Origin: Palsa-504 sp963800415
GTDB lineage: Bacteria; Actinomycetota; Actinomycetes; Streptosporangiales; Streptosporangiaceae
Direction: 5' to 3'
Length of the DNA: 64,000 nt
Assembly (NCBI GenBank): GCA_963800415.1
Contig: CAWDBS010000033.1
Span: forward strand, 1-64,000
Part shown: positions 50,964 to 58,855 of the stretch, one piece after another
Layout: every line of letters begins with the position of its first letter
Position numbering within the stretch: position 1 is the stretch's first letter
The notes under the pieces: model-generated
Databases searched by the model: none
Seen by the model: the letters and a program-made list of their open reading frames with translations, nothing else
What the model was told of the DNA's origin: nothing
Position numbers and translations under genes: made by a program

Positions 50964-51708
50964 ATGACCGAGCGCGTCGCCATCGTCACCGGCGGGACCC
51001 GCGGCATCGGTGCCGCCATCAGCGAGGTGCTGGCCGCCGACGGCACGCACGTGGCCGCGGTGTACGCCGGGAACCAAGACGCCGCCCGGGAGCTGGCTGG
51101 CCGGCTCACCGCGGCGGGCGGCTCGGTCAGCGTGCACCGCGGCGACGTCGGCGACCCGGAGTTCTGCCAAGGGCTGGTCGCGGAGCTGGTGGCGGACCGG
51201 GGGCGGGTGGACTACCTGGTCAACAACGCCGGCCTGCTGATCGAGAGCAGCGTGGGCAGGATGACGCGAGAACAATGGGACGCGGCGCTGCGGGTGAACC
51301 TGTCCGCCCCGTTCCACCTGGCCCAGGCCGTCATCGCGCCGATGACCGCGCAGGGATACGGCCGGATCGTGAACATCGGCTCGGTGACCGCGGCCATGGG
51401 CAACCCGGTCGAGGCCGGTTACGGGGCGGCCAAGGCGGGGCTGCTCGGGCTGACCCGATCGCTGGCCCGGGCGGTGGCCCGCAAGGGCATCACGGTCAAC
51501 CTGGTCGTGCCGGGCGTGTTATGAGACCGAGATGACCAGCTCGATGCGGCCCGAGGCGCAGGAGGCGATCCGCGCGATGATCCCGCTGGGCCGCCGGGGC
51601 GATCCGCGCGAACTGGCCTGCGCGGTGCGTTTCCTGCTGGCCGACGAGGCTAGCTACATCACCGGTTCGGTGCTGACCGTGGACGGCGGCCTGTCCATGG
51701 GCGGCTGA
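50964..51708 (+). pseudogene. SDR oxidoreductase (PhaB/FabG-like), one frameshift
   Basis: Short-chain dehydrogenase with TGGTRGIGAA, YLVNNAGLLI, IVNIGSVTAAMGNPVEAGYG with Ser and the Y-x-x-x-K site (YGAAKAG). The frame breaks at about 51520 (GGCGTGTTATGAGACC), and the last 60 residues continue in another frame (ETEMTSSMRPEAQEAIRAMI to SYITGSVLTVDGGLSMGG). Joined it gives about 247 residues, the usual size for acetoacetyl-CoA reductase-like enzymes. It is divergent from the D-aminoacylase-type gene and converges on the second amidohydrolase. Confidence 0.82.
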
Positions 51709-51737
51709 GCTGTGCTGGCCCACGGGATTTCGTGGGG

Positions 51738-52931
51738 TCAGCCGGTGCCGAACAGCTTGGCCGCGTTGTCGCGGAGGATCTGGCGCTGCTGCGGCCCGGC
51801 CAGCCCGGCCAGCAGCCCGGCGAACTCGGCCGGCTCGGCCAGGCCCTCGGCGTGCGGGAAGTCCGAACCCATCACCAGGCAGTCCACGTCGGGCAGGTCG
51901 CGGACGATGCGCGCGATGTCGTCCTCCGGATAGGGGACGACGCGGACGTGCCGCCGGAAGATGCGGCTCGGCCGCTCGGTCAGCTTGCCGCCGATCCACG
52001 GGCCGTTCCGGCCCATGCCGCGGCTCTTGTCCATGTGCTCGGTAAAGTGCGGCACCCAGGACGCGCCGAACTCCGCGACCAGCACGTTAAGGTTCGGGAA
52101 CCGGCCGAAAAGGTTGTCGAAGATCAGCGCGGACAGGGCGTCCTGGATTGGCCGCTCCCCGTAGAGGTTGTTCCACTGCCAGGCGGACATGTGCCAGGAG
52201 CCGGGCCACGGGTCATGTCCCCATGCCGCCGCGATGTTCTCGTTGTACCAGTTCTCCATGATGTGGAAGGCGACCGTCACGCCCGCCTCATTCAGCCGCG
52301 ACCAGATGGGGTCGAACCAGGGGTCGCCCGGCGAGCGCCCGTAGGCGGGCCCGGTGGGCAGCAGGACGAGCCGGGCGCCCTGGCTGAGCACGAAGTCAAG
52401 CTCGGCGACGGCGAGATCACGGTCGACCAGGGACAGCAGCGCGGGGGCGAAGATCTGCCCGCCCCGGCTGAACCCCCACTCCTCGTCGAACCACCGGTTG
52501 AACGAGTGAATGTTGGCGTAGACGGCGGGCACGTTTTTCACGTAGTTCTCCACGGACAGTGCCATCGCCGACGGGAACACCACCGCCCGCTCCACGCCTT
52601 GCGCCTCCATGAGCTTCAGCCGGGCCTCGCGGTCGAGGTACTCCGGCCGCATCGGCTCCGGCTGGTAGGTCTCGTCCGGATTGCCTGACCCCATCTGGCG
52701 GAGCATCTCCTTCAGCGAGCCCGGCCGGTAGGCGAGGTCGAAGCCGAGGCCCTGCTCGGAGTTGAAGACCGCGATCCGGTCCGCCGCCAGGATGCGCTCG
52801 GTGCCGTCCTGCAGCCGGACCGGCGCGATCGCGTGCTGCCGCCACTTGTCCGGCAGGTACCGGGTGAACGAGTCACGCGTCTCATAGCAGTGGGTGTCAC
52901 AGTCGAACAGCCCGTAGTCAAGACCGGTCAT
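51738..52931 (-). CDS. Amidohydrolase family protein (amidohydrolase_2)
   Basis: 397 residues from ATG 52931 with GGAGGACATGAG upstream. TIM-barrel metal enzyme: FDCDTHCYETRDSF (D-x-H variant of the N-terminal metal motif), VAFHIMENWYNENIAAAWGH (His near the middle), and CLVMGSDFPHAEG (final Asp) are conserved. This subgroup includes decarboxylases and hydrolases of aromatic or heterocyclic acids rather than urease-like amidases. It lies leftward, with an AT-rich inverted repeat (GTAAAA/TTTTAC, 52964-52987) at its promoter. Longer reading to 53000 passes through that site and is unlikely. Confidence 0.88.
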   Translation of the reverse strand: MTGLDYGLFDCDTHCYETRDSFTRYLPDKWRQHAIAPVRLQDGTERILAADRIAVFNSEQGLGFDLAYRPGSLKEMLRQMGSGNPDETYQPEPMRPEYLDREARLKLMEAQGVERAVVFPSAMALSVENYVKNVPAVYANIHSFNRWFDEEWGFSRGGQIFAPALLSLVDRDLAVAELDFVLSQGARLVLLPTGPAYGRSPGDPWFDPIWSRLNEAGVTVAFHIMENWYNENIAAAWGHDPWPGSWHMSAWQWNNLYGERPIQDALSALIFDNLFGRFPNLNVLVAEFGASWVPHFTEHMDKSRGMGRNGPWIGGKLTERPSRIFRRHVRVVPYPEDDIARIVRDLPDVDCLVMGSDFPHAEGLAEPAEFAGLLAGLAGPQQRQILRDNAAKLFGTG

Positions 52932-52963
52932 CTCATGTCCTCCGGCGGTAGCATCAAGGGATG

Positions 52964-52987
52964 GTAAAATCATATAACGTTTTTTAC
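52964..52987. promoter_or_regulatory. AT-rich inverted repeat at amidohydrolase promoter
   Basis: GTAAAA (52964-52969) and TTTTAC (52982-52987) are exact inverted arms around a 12-base spacer containing ATATAACG. The site lies 33-56 bases upstream of the amidohydrolase ATG at 52931 and is another member of the AT-rich operator-like group. Confidence 0.45.
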
Positions 52988-53110
52988 TGATTAACCACAC
53001 CTAGCGTATCAGCGGGCAGCGATCACGGGGCCCGCGTCGAGGCCGCGGCGGACGAACACACGGCACAATGGGAGGATCGGTCAGCGGGGCACCGGCAAGA
53101 GGGAGCGGAT

Positions 53111-53800
53111 ATGGCAGTACGCGCGTTGTCCGGGCGCAGGATCATCGTGCTGGGCGGAACGGGCGGTCTCGGGCGGTCGGTCGTCGAGCGGTTCCGCTCG
53201 GACGGTGCGTCGGTGGCGGTGGCCGACGCAAGGCTGCCGGCGGACGCGGACCGGCAGGAAGACCTGGACTATGTCACGATAGACGCACTCGACGAATCCA
53301 GCATCTCCGCGGCGTTCGCCTCGGTCCCGCCGCCCCAGGCGGTGGTCAACCTCATCGGCGGATACAGTCCCCCGCAGCCGTTGTCCGGGCTCGATGTCGC
53401 CGTGCTCAGGAAGCAGCTCGAGTTGAACCTCGTGACCGCCACGATCGCCACCAAGCACGCCATGCCGCTGATCGCCGCGCAGGGGGGCGGCACGATCGTG
53501 CACGTCTCCAGCCGGGTCGCCGCCGAGAAGGGCGCGAATGGCTTCGCCTACAGCGTCAGCAAGCTCGGCGTGCTGCGCCTGGTGGAAGCGGCCGCCGCGG
53601 AGGGCCTCGAGCTCGGGGTGCGGGTCAACTGCATCATGCCGAGCATCATCGATACGCCGGCCAACCGCGCGGCGATGCCCGGCGCGAACCACGACCGATG
53701 GCCCAAGCCGTCCGAGCTCGCCGCCGTTCTCGCCTTCCTCGTCTCCGACGACGCCGCGCTCATCTCGGGAGCGGCCATCCCCGTCTACGGCCGCGCTTAG
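53111..53800 (+). CDS. SDR family oxidoreductase
   Basis: 229 residues. The cofactor loop is LGGTGGLGRSV, the NNAG motif is replaced by VNLIGGYS, the serine region is IVHVSSRVA and the active site YSVSKLG holds Tyr and Lys. It is shorter than classical SDRs and ends ISGAAIPVYGRA. The altered NNAG suggests an atypical SDR. It follows the amidohydrolase divergently and is closed by a perfect 13-base stem-loop. Role in the same island is likely but unspecified. Confidence 0.83.
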   Translation: MAVRALSGRRIIVLGGTGGLGRSVVERFRSDGASVAVADARLPADADRQEDLDYVTIDALDESSISAAFASVPPPQAVVNLIGGYSPPQPLSGLDVAVLRKQLELNLVTATIATKHAMPLIAAQGGGTIVHVSSRVAAEKGANGFAYSVSKLGVLRLVEAAAAEGLELGVRVNCIMPSIIDTPANRAAMPGANHDRWPKPSELAAVLAFLVSDDAALISGAAIPVYGRA

Positions 53801-53845
53801 CGGCGCATGCCGCGGACACGCGGACCCATGCCGCGGACACGCGGA

Positions 53846-53876
53846 CCGCGGGAGCCCCCGAACGGGGCTCCCGCGG
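53846..53876. terminator. Perfect 13-base stem-loop terminator
   Basis: CCGCGGGAGCCCC (53846-53858) and GGGGCTCCCGCGG (53864-53876) are exact inverted repeats with a five-base loop and a following TTTC. It lies between the rightward SDR and the leftward small gene, so it is probably bidirectional. Just before it, CATGCCGCGGACACGCGGACC occurs twice in tandem (53807-53848), with one unit sharing bases with the stem. Confidence 0.85.
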
Positions 53877-53880
53877 TTTC

Positions 53881-54090
53881 TCAGTAATCAACGGATTCCA
53901 GGGCGCTGCGAAGTTCCGCGGTGCGGCGCAACGCCTGGATCATCCGGCGTTCGGCCCGATGTTCGAGCCGGGTGGCCCGGCGGAGCGTCCGCAGCCTGCG
54001 CGAGTACCGCAGTCGCTCCGCTTCTCCTAGGTAACTGCGAGTTCGCTCCCTCACGAGCTGTTCCATGACATACATAACTGACCACTCCAT
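53881..54090 (-). CDS. Small basic coiled-coil-like protein
   Basis: 69 residues from ATG 54090 (ATG 54066 is possible). The composition is strongly Arg/Glu/Leu rich with helical heptads (RERTRSYLGEAERLRYSRRL, RTLRRATRLEHRAERRMIQA), so an amphipathic or coiled-coil helix is likely. No family is recognised. The promoter-proximal DNA carries about three tandem TGTGTGCAT units (54099-54125). The WhiB7 gene lies immediately upstream on the same strand, 92 bases away, so it may be co-transcribed. Confidence 0.55.
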   Translation of the reverse strand: MEWSVMYVMEQLVRERTRSYLGEAERLRYSRRLRTLRRATRLEHRAERRMIQALRRTAELRSALESVDY

Positions 54091-54182
54091 GATGTGCGTT
54101 GTGTGCATTGTGTGCATTGTGTGCGGCACGCGGCCGCGCGGCTCTTGTTCGCCGCGCGGCCGTCTGGCTGGCGTGGCTCGGG

Positions 54183-54581
54183 TTAAGCGGCCACTTCGGT
54201 CTTACGAGGACGCCCGCGGGGGCGCTTACGCGGCACGATCGCGCCGCGCATCAGCAACTCGCCACCCCAGACACCCCAGGGCTCCCTGCGCTCGAGCGCA
54301 CCGGTTAGGCAGGCCAGCCTGGCCTTGCAGTCCCGGCACATCGCCTTGGCGGTCTCCACGTCCTCCGGAGACTCGGCGAAGAACAGCTCCGGGTCCTCCG
54401 TGCACGGAAGATCCAGGCCCACCGGGAGCGCGGTCGCCGAACCAGCCACCGCGACAATGCCGACCTGATCGAATACCTGCCTGACGTCTGGCTCCTGCCG
54501 CGCCGTCATGGATCCGGGCGCCTCGAACCCCGTTGCGCCCGTCCCGCTGACGGTGGCATCGCGCCACTGCATCGGTGCCAT
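54183..54581 (-). CDS. whiB7: WhiB family iron-sulfur regulator, WhiB7-like
   Basis: 132 residues from ATG 54581. Four conserved Cys (60, 82, 85, 91) in LPCTEDPELFF and AMCRDCKARLACLTG bind a 4Fe-4S cluster; the EPWGVWGGEL turn follows and the C-terminus carries an AT-hook KRPRGRPRK, which among WhiB proteins marks WhiB7. WhiB7 binds the vegetative sigma factor and activates antibiotic-resistance genes. A second ATG 9 bases on has the better-spaced AGAGGGG. A perfect 12-base stem-loop lies 79-109 bases upstream, where WhiB7 leaders hold an attenuator. The gene symbol is by similarity. Confidence 0.85.
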   Translation of the reverse strand: MAPMQWRDATVSGTGATGFEAPGSMTARQEPDVRQVFDQVGIVAVAGSATALPVGLDLPCTEDPELFFAESPEDVETAKAMCRDCKARLACLTGALERREPWGVWGGELLMRGAIVPRKRPRGRPRKTEVAA

Positions 54582-54659
54582 CCCCTCTCGCTTGCCGGTC
54601 CTAGTTGTCATCACGCGATTTCTCGCCCGTCTTGGGGACCTAGGCCTTGCAAATGACTA

Positions 54660-54690
54660 GGCCGCGGACCCTGTGTGCGGGTCCGCGGCC
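54660..54690. terminator. Perfect 12-base stem-loop upstream of whiB7
   Basis: GGCCGCGGACCC (54660-54671) and GGGTCCGCGGCC (54679-54690) pair perfectly with a seven-base loop. It can terminate the leftward small gene ending at 54716, or act as the attenuator in the WhiB7 leader. There is no U tract on the leftward transcript. Confidence 0.7.
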
Positions 54691-54715
54691 TCGAGGGGAG
54701 TTCTGGCCGGTCTGG

Positions 54716-55027
54716 CTAGACCGGTTCGCTATCTCGAGGTGGACCCGATGCGCCCTCACCAGTGGCGGAGACGCTGGTCATGTAGTTGTGGATATTCGCC
54801 TGGCCAAGCAGTGCCGTAACGGCGTCCTGCTGCGCCGACGTGGCCGAGACCGCGACCTTGCCCCGGACACGCGGGAGCGCGCGAGCGGCAGGGACAGGCA
54901 GCAGGGCGGTGGACGGCCCGGCGGCGGGCACACTCGTGCCCAGGAAGCTGACCGACGGCAGGCTGGAAGCACCCATGCGCGAGGCCCAGTTCAGTTCGGG
55001 CAGAACGGCTGAGTTGATGTTCGTCAC
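54716..55027 (-). CDS. Hypothetical small protein upstream of whiB7
   Basis: 103 residues from GTG 55027, which has the strong ribosome-binding site GGAGGGAGGT; a GTG at 55036 overlaps that site and is less likely. The sequence (TNINSAVLPELNWASRMGAS, SVSFLGTSVPAAGPS, then an Arg-containing middle and a Ser/Gly/Pro tail) has no recognised domain, signal or helix. It resembles neither a known RiPP precursor nor a toxin. It precedes the stem-loop and whiB7 on the same strand, so it may be a regulated leader gene or a separate small protein. Confidence 0.5.
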   Translation of the reverse strand: MTNINSAVLPELNWASRMGASSLPSVSFLGTSVPAAGPSTALLPVPAARALPRVRGKVAVSATSAQQDAVTALLGQANIHNYMTSVSATGEGASGPPRDSEPV

Positions 55028-56253
55028 GTCGGGCACCTCCCTCCAGGGGTATCGACAGCTAGCCCACGGACATGTAGAAAGCTTACATCTGAGTCCTCTA
55101 CGGCGGTCAACCGAATTATTCCGCGTGTTACGCGACCTGCGGAAGTCCTCTACTGCGTACCACCGCGTAGCCAGGCGTTTTACCGCCAGTTGCTCCCGGA
55201 AATTGGTCCCGGCGGGGGGCGGTCACGGTGACCGGCCAGGACGCCTACGACGCTCCACTGACCGCGCTCCGCAGCCGCGTTTGACGACCTGGGCGCGTGG
55301 CTGGCCATCTGGGAGGGCCGCCGATGACGCCAGCGCCGCGCGGGCTGACGAGCTGCTGGAGCGGCTGCGGGGTGATCGGCGATGACCGCCGCCGTCACCT
55401 GGCGGCAGTCCGCCGAGCGGCGCGTCTGGGTCGCCGGGGGCCGGGCGGCGAGCTGCTCACGGTGACCGGGACGGGCCGCTGGAAGCCCAGCGATAAATGG
55501 AAGGAGACGTGGCACCGTGACCGGCGACAGCGAGGTAGTCAACCTGCACATGCCCAGGTCGGAGGCCGTTCGGGTTGCCCGTGAGTGACCGCTGGCGACC
55601 GCTGGTTTTCCGCCCGTTCTGGCGACGATAACCCCAGGTGTACTTGACCCCGCCGAGCGTGGACAGTGATGCTGTCTTCCTGATCAGACCCATCTGGACC
55701 ATCTCCCTCCCCTATGACGTCGGCACGATGTCAGCCGCGACGATCACGCCGCTGTGCCGCACCGGTTGCGCAGGGGCGTAAGCGTCGAAGCTATCGGCGC
55801 GCTGCTCGACAAGCTCGCCGAGCTTACCGGCGCCCAGCCGGCGGCCGGGAACCCCGCCGCCAGGGGCCGCGTCCAGGGGCCGCTGCCGGGTGCGGGCGGG
55901 GACAGGCGCCAGGTACCTCCCGCCCGGTGTCCGGCCCGCCCGGTCACGGTCACCATCAGTGAAGCCGCAGTTAGCCCCTTCGTCGCGTAGGCCCCTACGG
56001 CGCGGTGCTGCCGCGATGGCACAAGCGCCACCCTTAAGCAGTGATCTTCCCGGCACCTGTCAGGAGGACGGGAGCGAGCCGACTCAGCCCTCGATACAAC
56101 GGAAGCTCGCCCGTTCGACGATCACTTACTGCCAATGCAACTGAGGACCAACGGCCTTGTGACAGGGACCTTCAGTACTGGCAAATATCGTCATCTGCTA
56201 CGCGATGCTGATTACGGCACCTTTCGTTTGGTGTTGGAAGCGAGGTGCGGACA
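55028..56253. other. 1.2-kb region of degraded coding sequence
   Basis: No intact gene is supported. Pieces on the plus strand read like eroded coding DNA: AFDDLGAWLAIWEGRR then, one frame on, DDASAARADELLERLRGDRR ending at a TGA that overlaps an ATG (55382), followed by MTAAVTWRQSAERRVWVAGG, and in the next frame LTVTGTGRWKPSDKWKETWH. Together they suggest two short former genes, coupled by ATGA, with frame damage. GGGACCTTCAGTACT at 56165-56179 is a weak DosR-like match before the membrane-protein gene. Confidence 0.4.
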
Positions 56254-56718
56254 ATGAGGCGGACAGTAATGTACGCGACCGCGACAGTCTTGACAGGCTT
56301 GATCGTCGGCGTTTACACGGTATTCCTCAGCGGAACGAACCGATGGCTGATCTCCAGCGCGCGGGGTACGACTGCCATAGTGCTGGTCTTGGGAATCGGT
56401 GCATGGGCTCTGCAATCGCTTGCCACAAATCGGTCGCAGTCGGCGCGGGATATCGGCCCGGTCGCGACCGTGCTCAGCCACGTCGCGCTGATCGCCGCGG
56501 TGATCGGGTTGATCACCGGCAGCCCGGTTGCACTTGCGGTCCTTGTGGTTGGCGCGACCGCACTGTGGCTGCTCGCGACGGTACAGCATGCATACACACA
56601 GCCGGTGCATCGCGGCTATCGGCCCCCCCGGGAGACGGCGCCTGCCCCGGTACGGGGCGAGGTGGTGGCGTCCGAAAACCAGGGCAAAAGGGACGGGCGC
56701 GGTTCCGGTTCATGGTGA
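56254..56718 (+). CDS. Small integral membrane protein
   Basis: 154 residues from ATG 56254 (GTG 56245 possible). About four hydrophobic helices are visible: YATATVLTGLIVGVYTVFL, AIVLVLGIGAWALQSLA, VLSHVALIAAVIGLITGS and ALAVLVVGATALWLLATV, followed by a charged cytoplasmic tail. The composition is less GC-rich than neighbours. I do not recognise the family. It stands alone between the degraded region and TesB; the following 307 bases to 57025 show no gene. Confidence 0.65.
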   Translation: MRRTVMYATATVLTGLIVGVYTVFLSGTNRWLISSARGTTAIVLVLGIGAWALQSLATNRSQSARDIGPVATVLSHVALIAAVIGLITGSPVALAVLVVGATALWLLATVQHAYTQPVHRGYRPPRETAPAPVRGEVVASENQGKRDGRGSGSW

Positions 56719-57025
56719 TGTTTAGGCGCGCTCGGCATTGCCCAGGACGTCGCGCTGCGCGACAATCGGCGCGCTCTCGGCCGTGCCCCGGTCGGCCCGG
56801 CACCCCGGCTGGGCACGCTGGCCGCGCGCAGGCGGCCAGCCGGTCCCGGCGGGTCAGCTGCTGGGCAAAGGGGCACAGTGAAGCACGCCCGCAAACCGTA
56901 AATGCAGCCACCGCGGAACCACTTGCATCACCGCGGCGATGCAGGTAAGCGGGCAACACTTTTTTGACCTGCGATTTTAGTTTTTCCTGAGCCTGCTGAG
57001 ACCAGTCCCGGCTGACCAGCAGCGT

Positions 57026-57895
57026 TCAGCTGGCGGGCGAGCGCGGGGAGGCCCGGATCAGTCCCTCTTGCATGACCGACACCACGAGCTCGCCTTCGGC
57101 GGTGTACACCTCGCCGTGCGCCAGGCCGCGGGCGCCGAACGCCACCGGCGAATCCTGCACGTACAGCAGCCACCGGTCGGCCCGGAACGGCCGGTGGAAC
57201 CACATGGCGTGATCCAGGCTCGCGCCGGACGTGCGGCCGTCCACCCAGGACAGCCCGTGCCCGATGAGCACCGAATCAAGCAGCGTCATGTCGGAGGCGT
57301 AGGTCATCAGGCACACGTGCAGCAGCGGGTCGTCGGGCAGCTCCCCGTCCACCCGCAGCCAGACGAGATTCCTGGTGGTCCGCAGGAGGGGATCCCGCTC
57401 GGCCTCCACCGACAGCGGGCCGACCGACCGCAGGTCGATCGGATTGTCAGCCATCTGGGGCGGGAGCTGCCCCAGCAGCCGGGCCAGCCGGTCCGACGTC
57501 CGCTCGACCATCTCCGGCGGCGGCACATCGGGCATCGGGTCGGCGTGCTCGACTCCAGGTTCCGGGTGATGGAAGGACGCGGACAGGGTGAAGATCGTCT
57601 TGCCGTGCTGTATCGCCGAGACCCGGCGGGTGGTGAAGGACCGCCCGTCCCGCACCCGGTCGACCGTGTACACGATCGGCACCGCCGGGTCACCCGGCCG
57701 GATGAAGTACGCGTGCAGGGAGTGCACCGGGCGGTCCGCAGGGACGGTCCGGCCCGCGGCGACCAGCGCCTGCCCGGCCACCTGACCGCCGAACACCCGC
57801 TGCCTGCGCTCATCGGGACTGCGGCCGCGGAAGATGTTCATCTCGACCTGTTCCAGGTCGAGCAGGTCGAGAAGCCGGCCCAGCGCCTTAGTCAT
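57026..57895 (-). CDS. tesB: Acyl-CoA thioesterase II (TesB)
   Basis: 289 residues with the double-hotdog layout. Recognisable blocks: GGQVAGQALVAAGRTVPADR, HSLHAYFIRPGDPAVPIVY, DGRSFTTRRVSAIQHGKTIF in the first half, and GRTSGASLDHAMWFHRPFRA, SPVAFGARGLAHGEVYTAEG in the second, including the Asp/Thr/Gln catalytic set region. It hydrolyses medium- and long-chain acyl-CoA to free acid and CoA in the cytosol. It lies 14 bases after the helicase gene's stop side on the same strand, but functionally unrelated; linkage with uvrD2 in one transcript is possible. Confidence 0.92.
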   Translation of the reverse strand: MTKALGRLLDLLDLEQVEMNIFRGRSPDERRQRVFGGQVAGQALVAAGRTVPADRPVHSLHAYFIRPGDPAVPIVYTVDRVRDGRSFTTRRVSAIQHGKTIFTLSASFHHPEPGVEHADPMPDVPPPEMVERTSDRLARLLGQLPPQMADNPIDLRSVGPLSVEAERDPLLRTTRNLVWLRVDGELPDDPLLHVCLMTYASDMTLLDSVLIGHGLSWVDGRTSGASLDHAMWFHRPFRADRWLLYVQDSPVAFGARGLAHGEVYTAEGELVVSVMQEGLIRASPRSPAS

Positions 57896-58371
57896 GGAGC
57901 CTCAATTCGTCACCGGCCTAGCCGGATGTCATCGAGGAAGCGCGACCGGGGTCGCGCCGTGCCGCGGGCCCGGGCCCCGGGCGCCCGGGCCGACGACCAG
58001 GACAGGTACAGGTGCTCACGCGCCCTGGTCACCGCCACATACAGTAGCCGCCTCTCCTCCTCGATCGCGTCGGTCGTCCTGGCGTGCACGATGGGCATGA
58101 GCCCGTCGACCAGGCCGGGCAGCAGCACCGCGTCCCACTCAAGACCCTTGGCCGCGTGCATGGACGCGAGCGTCACCCCGTCGACGGCCGGCGCGTGTCC
58201 CAGCTCGGCCCGCTGGGTCAGCTCGGCCGAGAAGTCGGTCAGCGTCGCCTCCGGCCGCGCGGCGTGCATGTCGTCGGCGAGCTGGGCGATCGCGGCGAGC
58301 GACTCCCAGTTCTCGCGGGCCTTTACTCCGCCGGCGGGTCCTGGGGCCGACCCGGCGAGTCCCGGGGTAGC

Positions 58372-58404
58372 CGGGGTGTTCGGGGTGTTCGGGGTGTTCG
58401 GGGT
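58372..58404 (-). repeat. 9-base tandem repeat inside the helicase gene
   Basis: Three copies of CGGGGTGTT (58372-58398) plus a partial unit encode Thr-Pro-Asn repeats in an insert between helicase motifs IV and V. Being in-frame, copy changes would alter only a linker. Confidence 0.7.
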
Positions 58405-58773
58405 GAGGCCGATCCCGGTCAGCACGTGCCGGACCGAGGACGGCAGCGAGTCCCCGCCGCCGGGACCGGGATCGGCTGCTGCCTCTCCCCGGGCCGCCCC
58501 GCGCAGCAGCACCAGCGCCTGACGCACCACGGGCCGTTCGTAGAATCGCTCGGCGCCGCGGACCACGTACGGCACGCCGGCTTCGGCGAGGGCCAGCTCG
58601 AACCGCTCGGTGTCGGCGTTGACCCGGACCAGCACCGCGATCTCCCTGACCGGCACCCCGGCCGCCCGCAGCGCCTGGACCTGGACCGCCAGCCCGGCCG
58701 CCTCCGCGGTGTCGTCGGGATACTCGGTGAGCACCGGCCGGGGGCCGGGCGGGCGCTGGGCCATCAGCTGTGT

Positions 58774-58855
58774 TCCCCTGGGGGGGACGACCCCCCCAGC
58801 CCCCCCCGCTCACGGGGGGGCTGCCCGCCCCCCCGTACCCCCCTGGCCGGACCAG
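58774..58855. repeat. Poly-G/C hairpin cluster in the helicase gene
   Basis: Seven or eight runs of five to eight G or C alternate (for example CTGGGGGGGACGACCCCCCC and CGCTCACGGGGGGG), able to form several nested hairpins or quadruplexes. It interrupts the helicase between motif IV and the conserved MAQRPPGPRPVLTEYP and coincides with the frame change. Confidence 0.75.

Noticed and set aside
54716..55027. RiPP precursor (for example FxSxx type)
   Set aside because: The C-terminus lacks an FxSxx or other core motif and no modifying enzyme (radical SAM, cyclase, dehydratase) is near.
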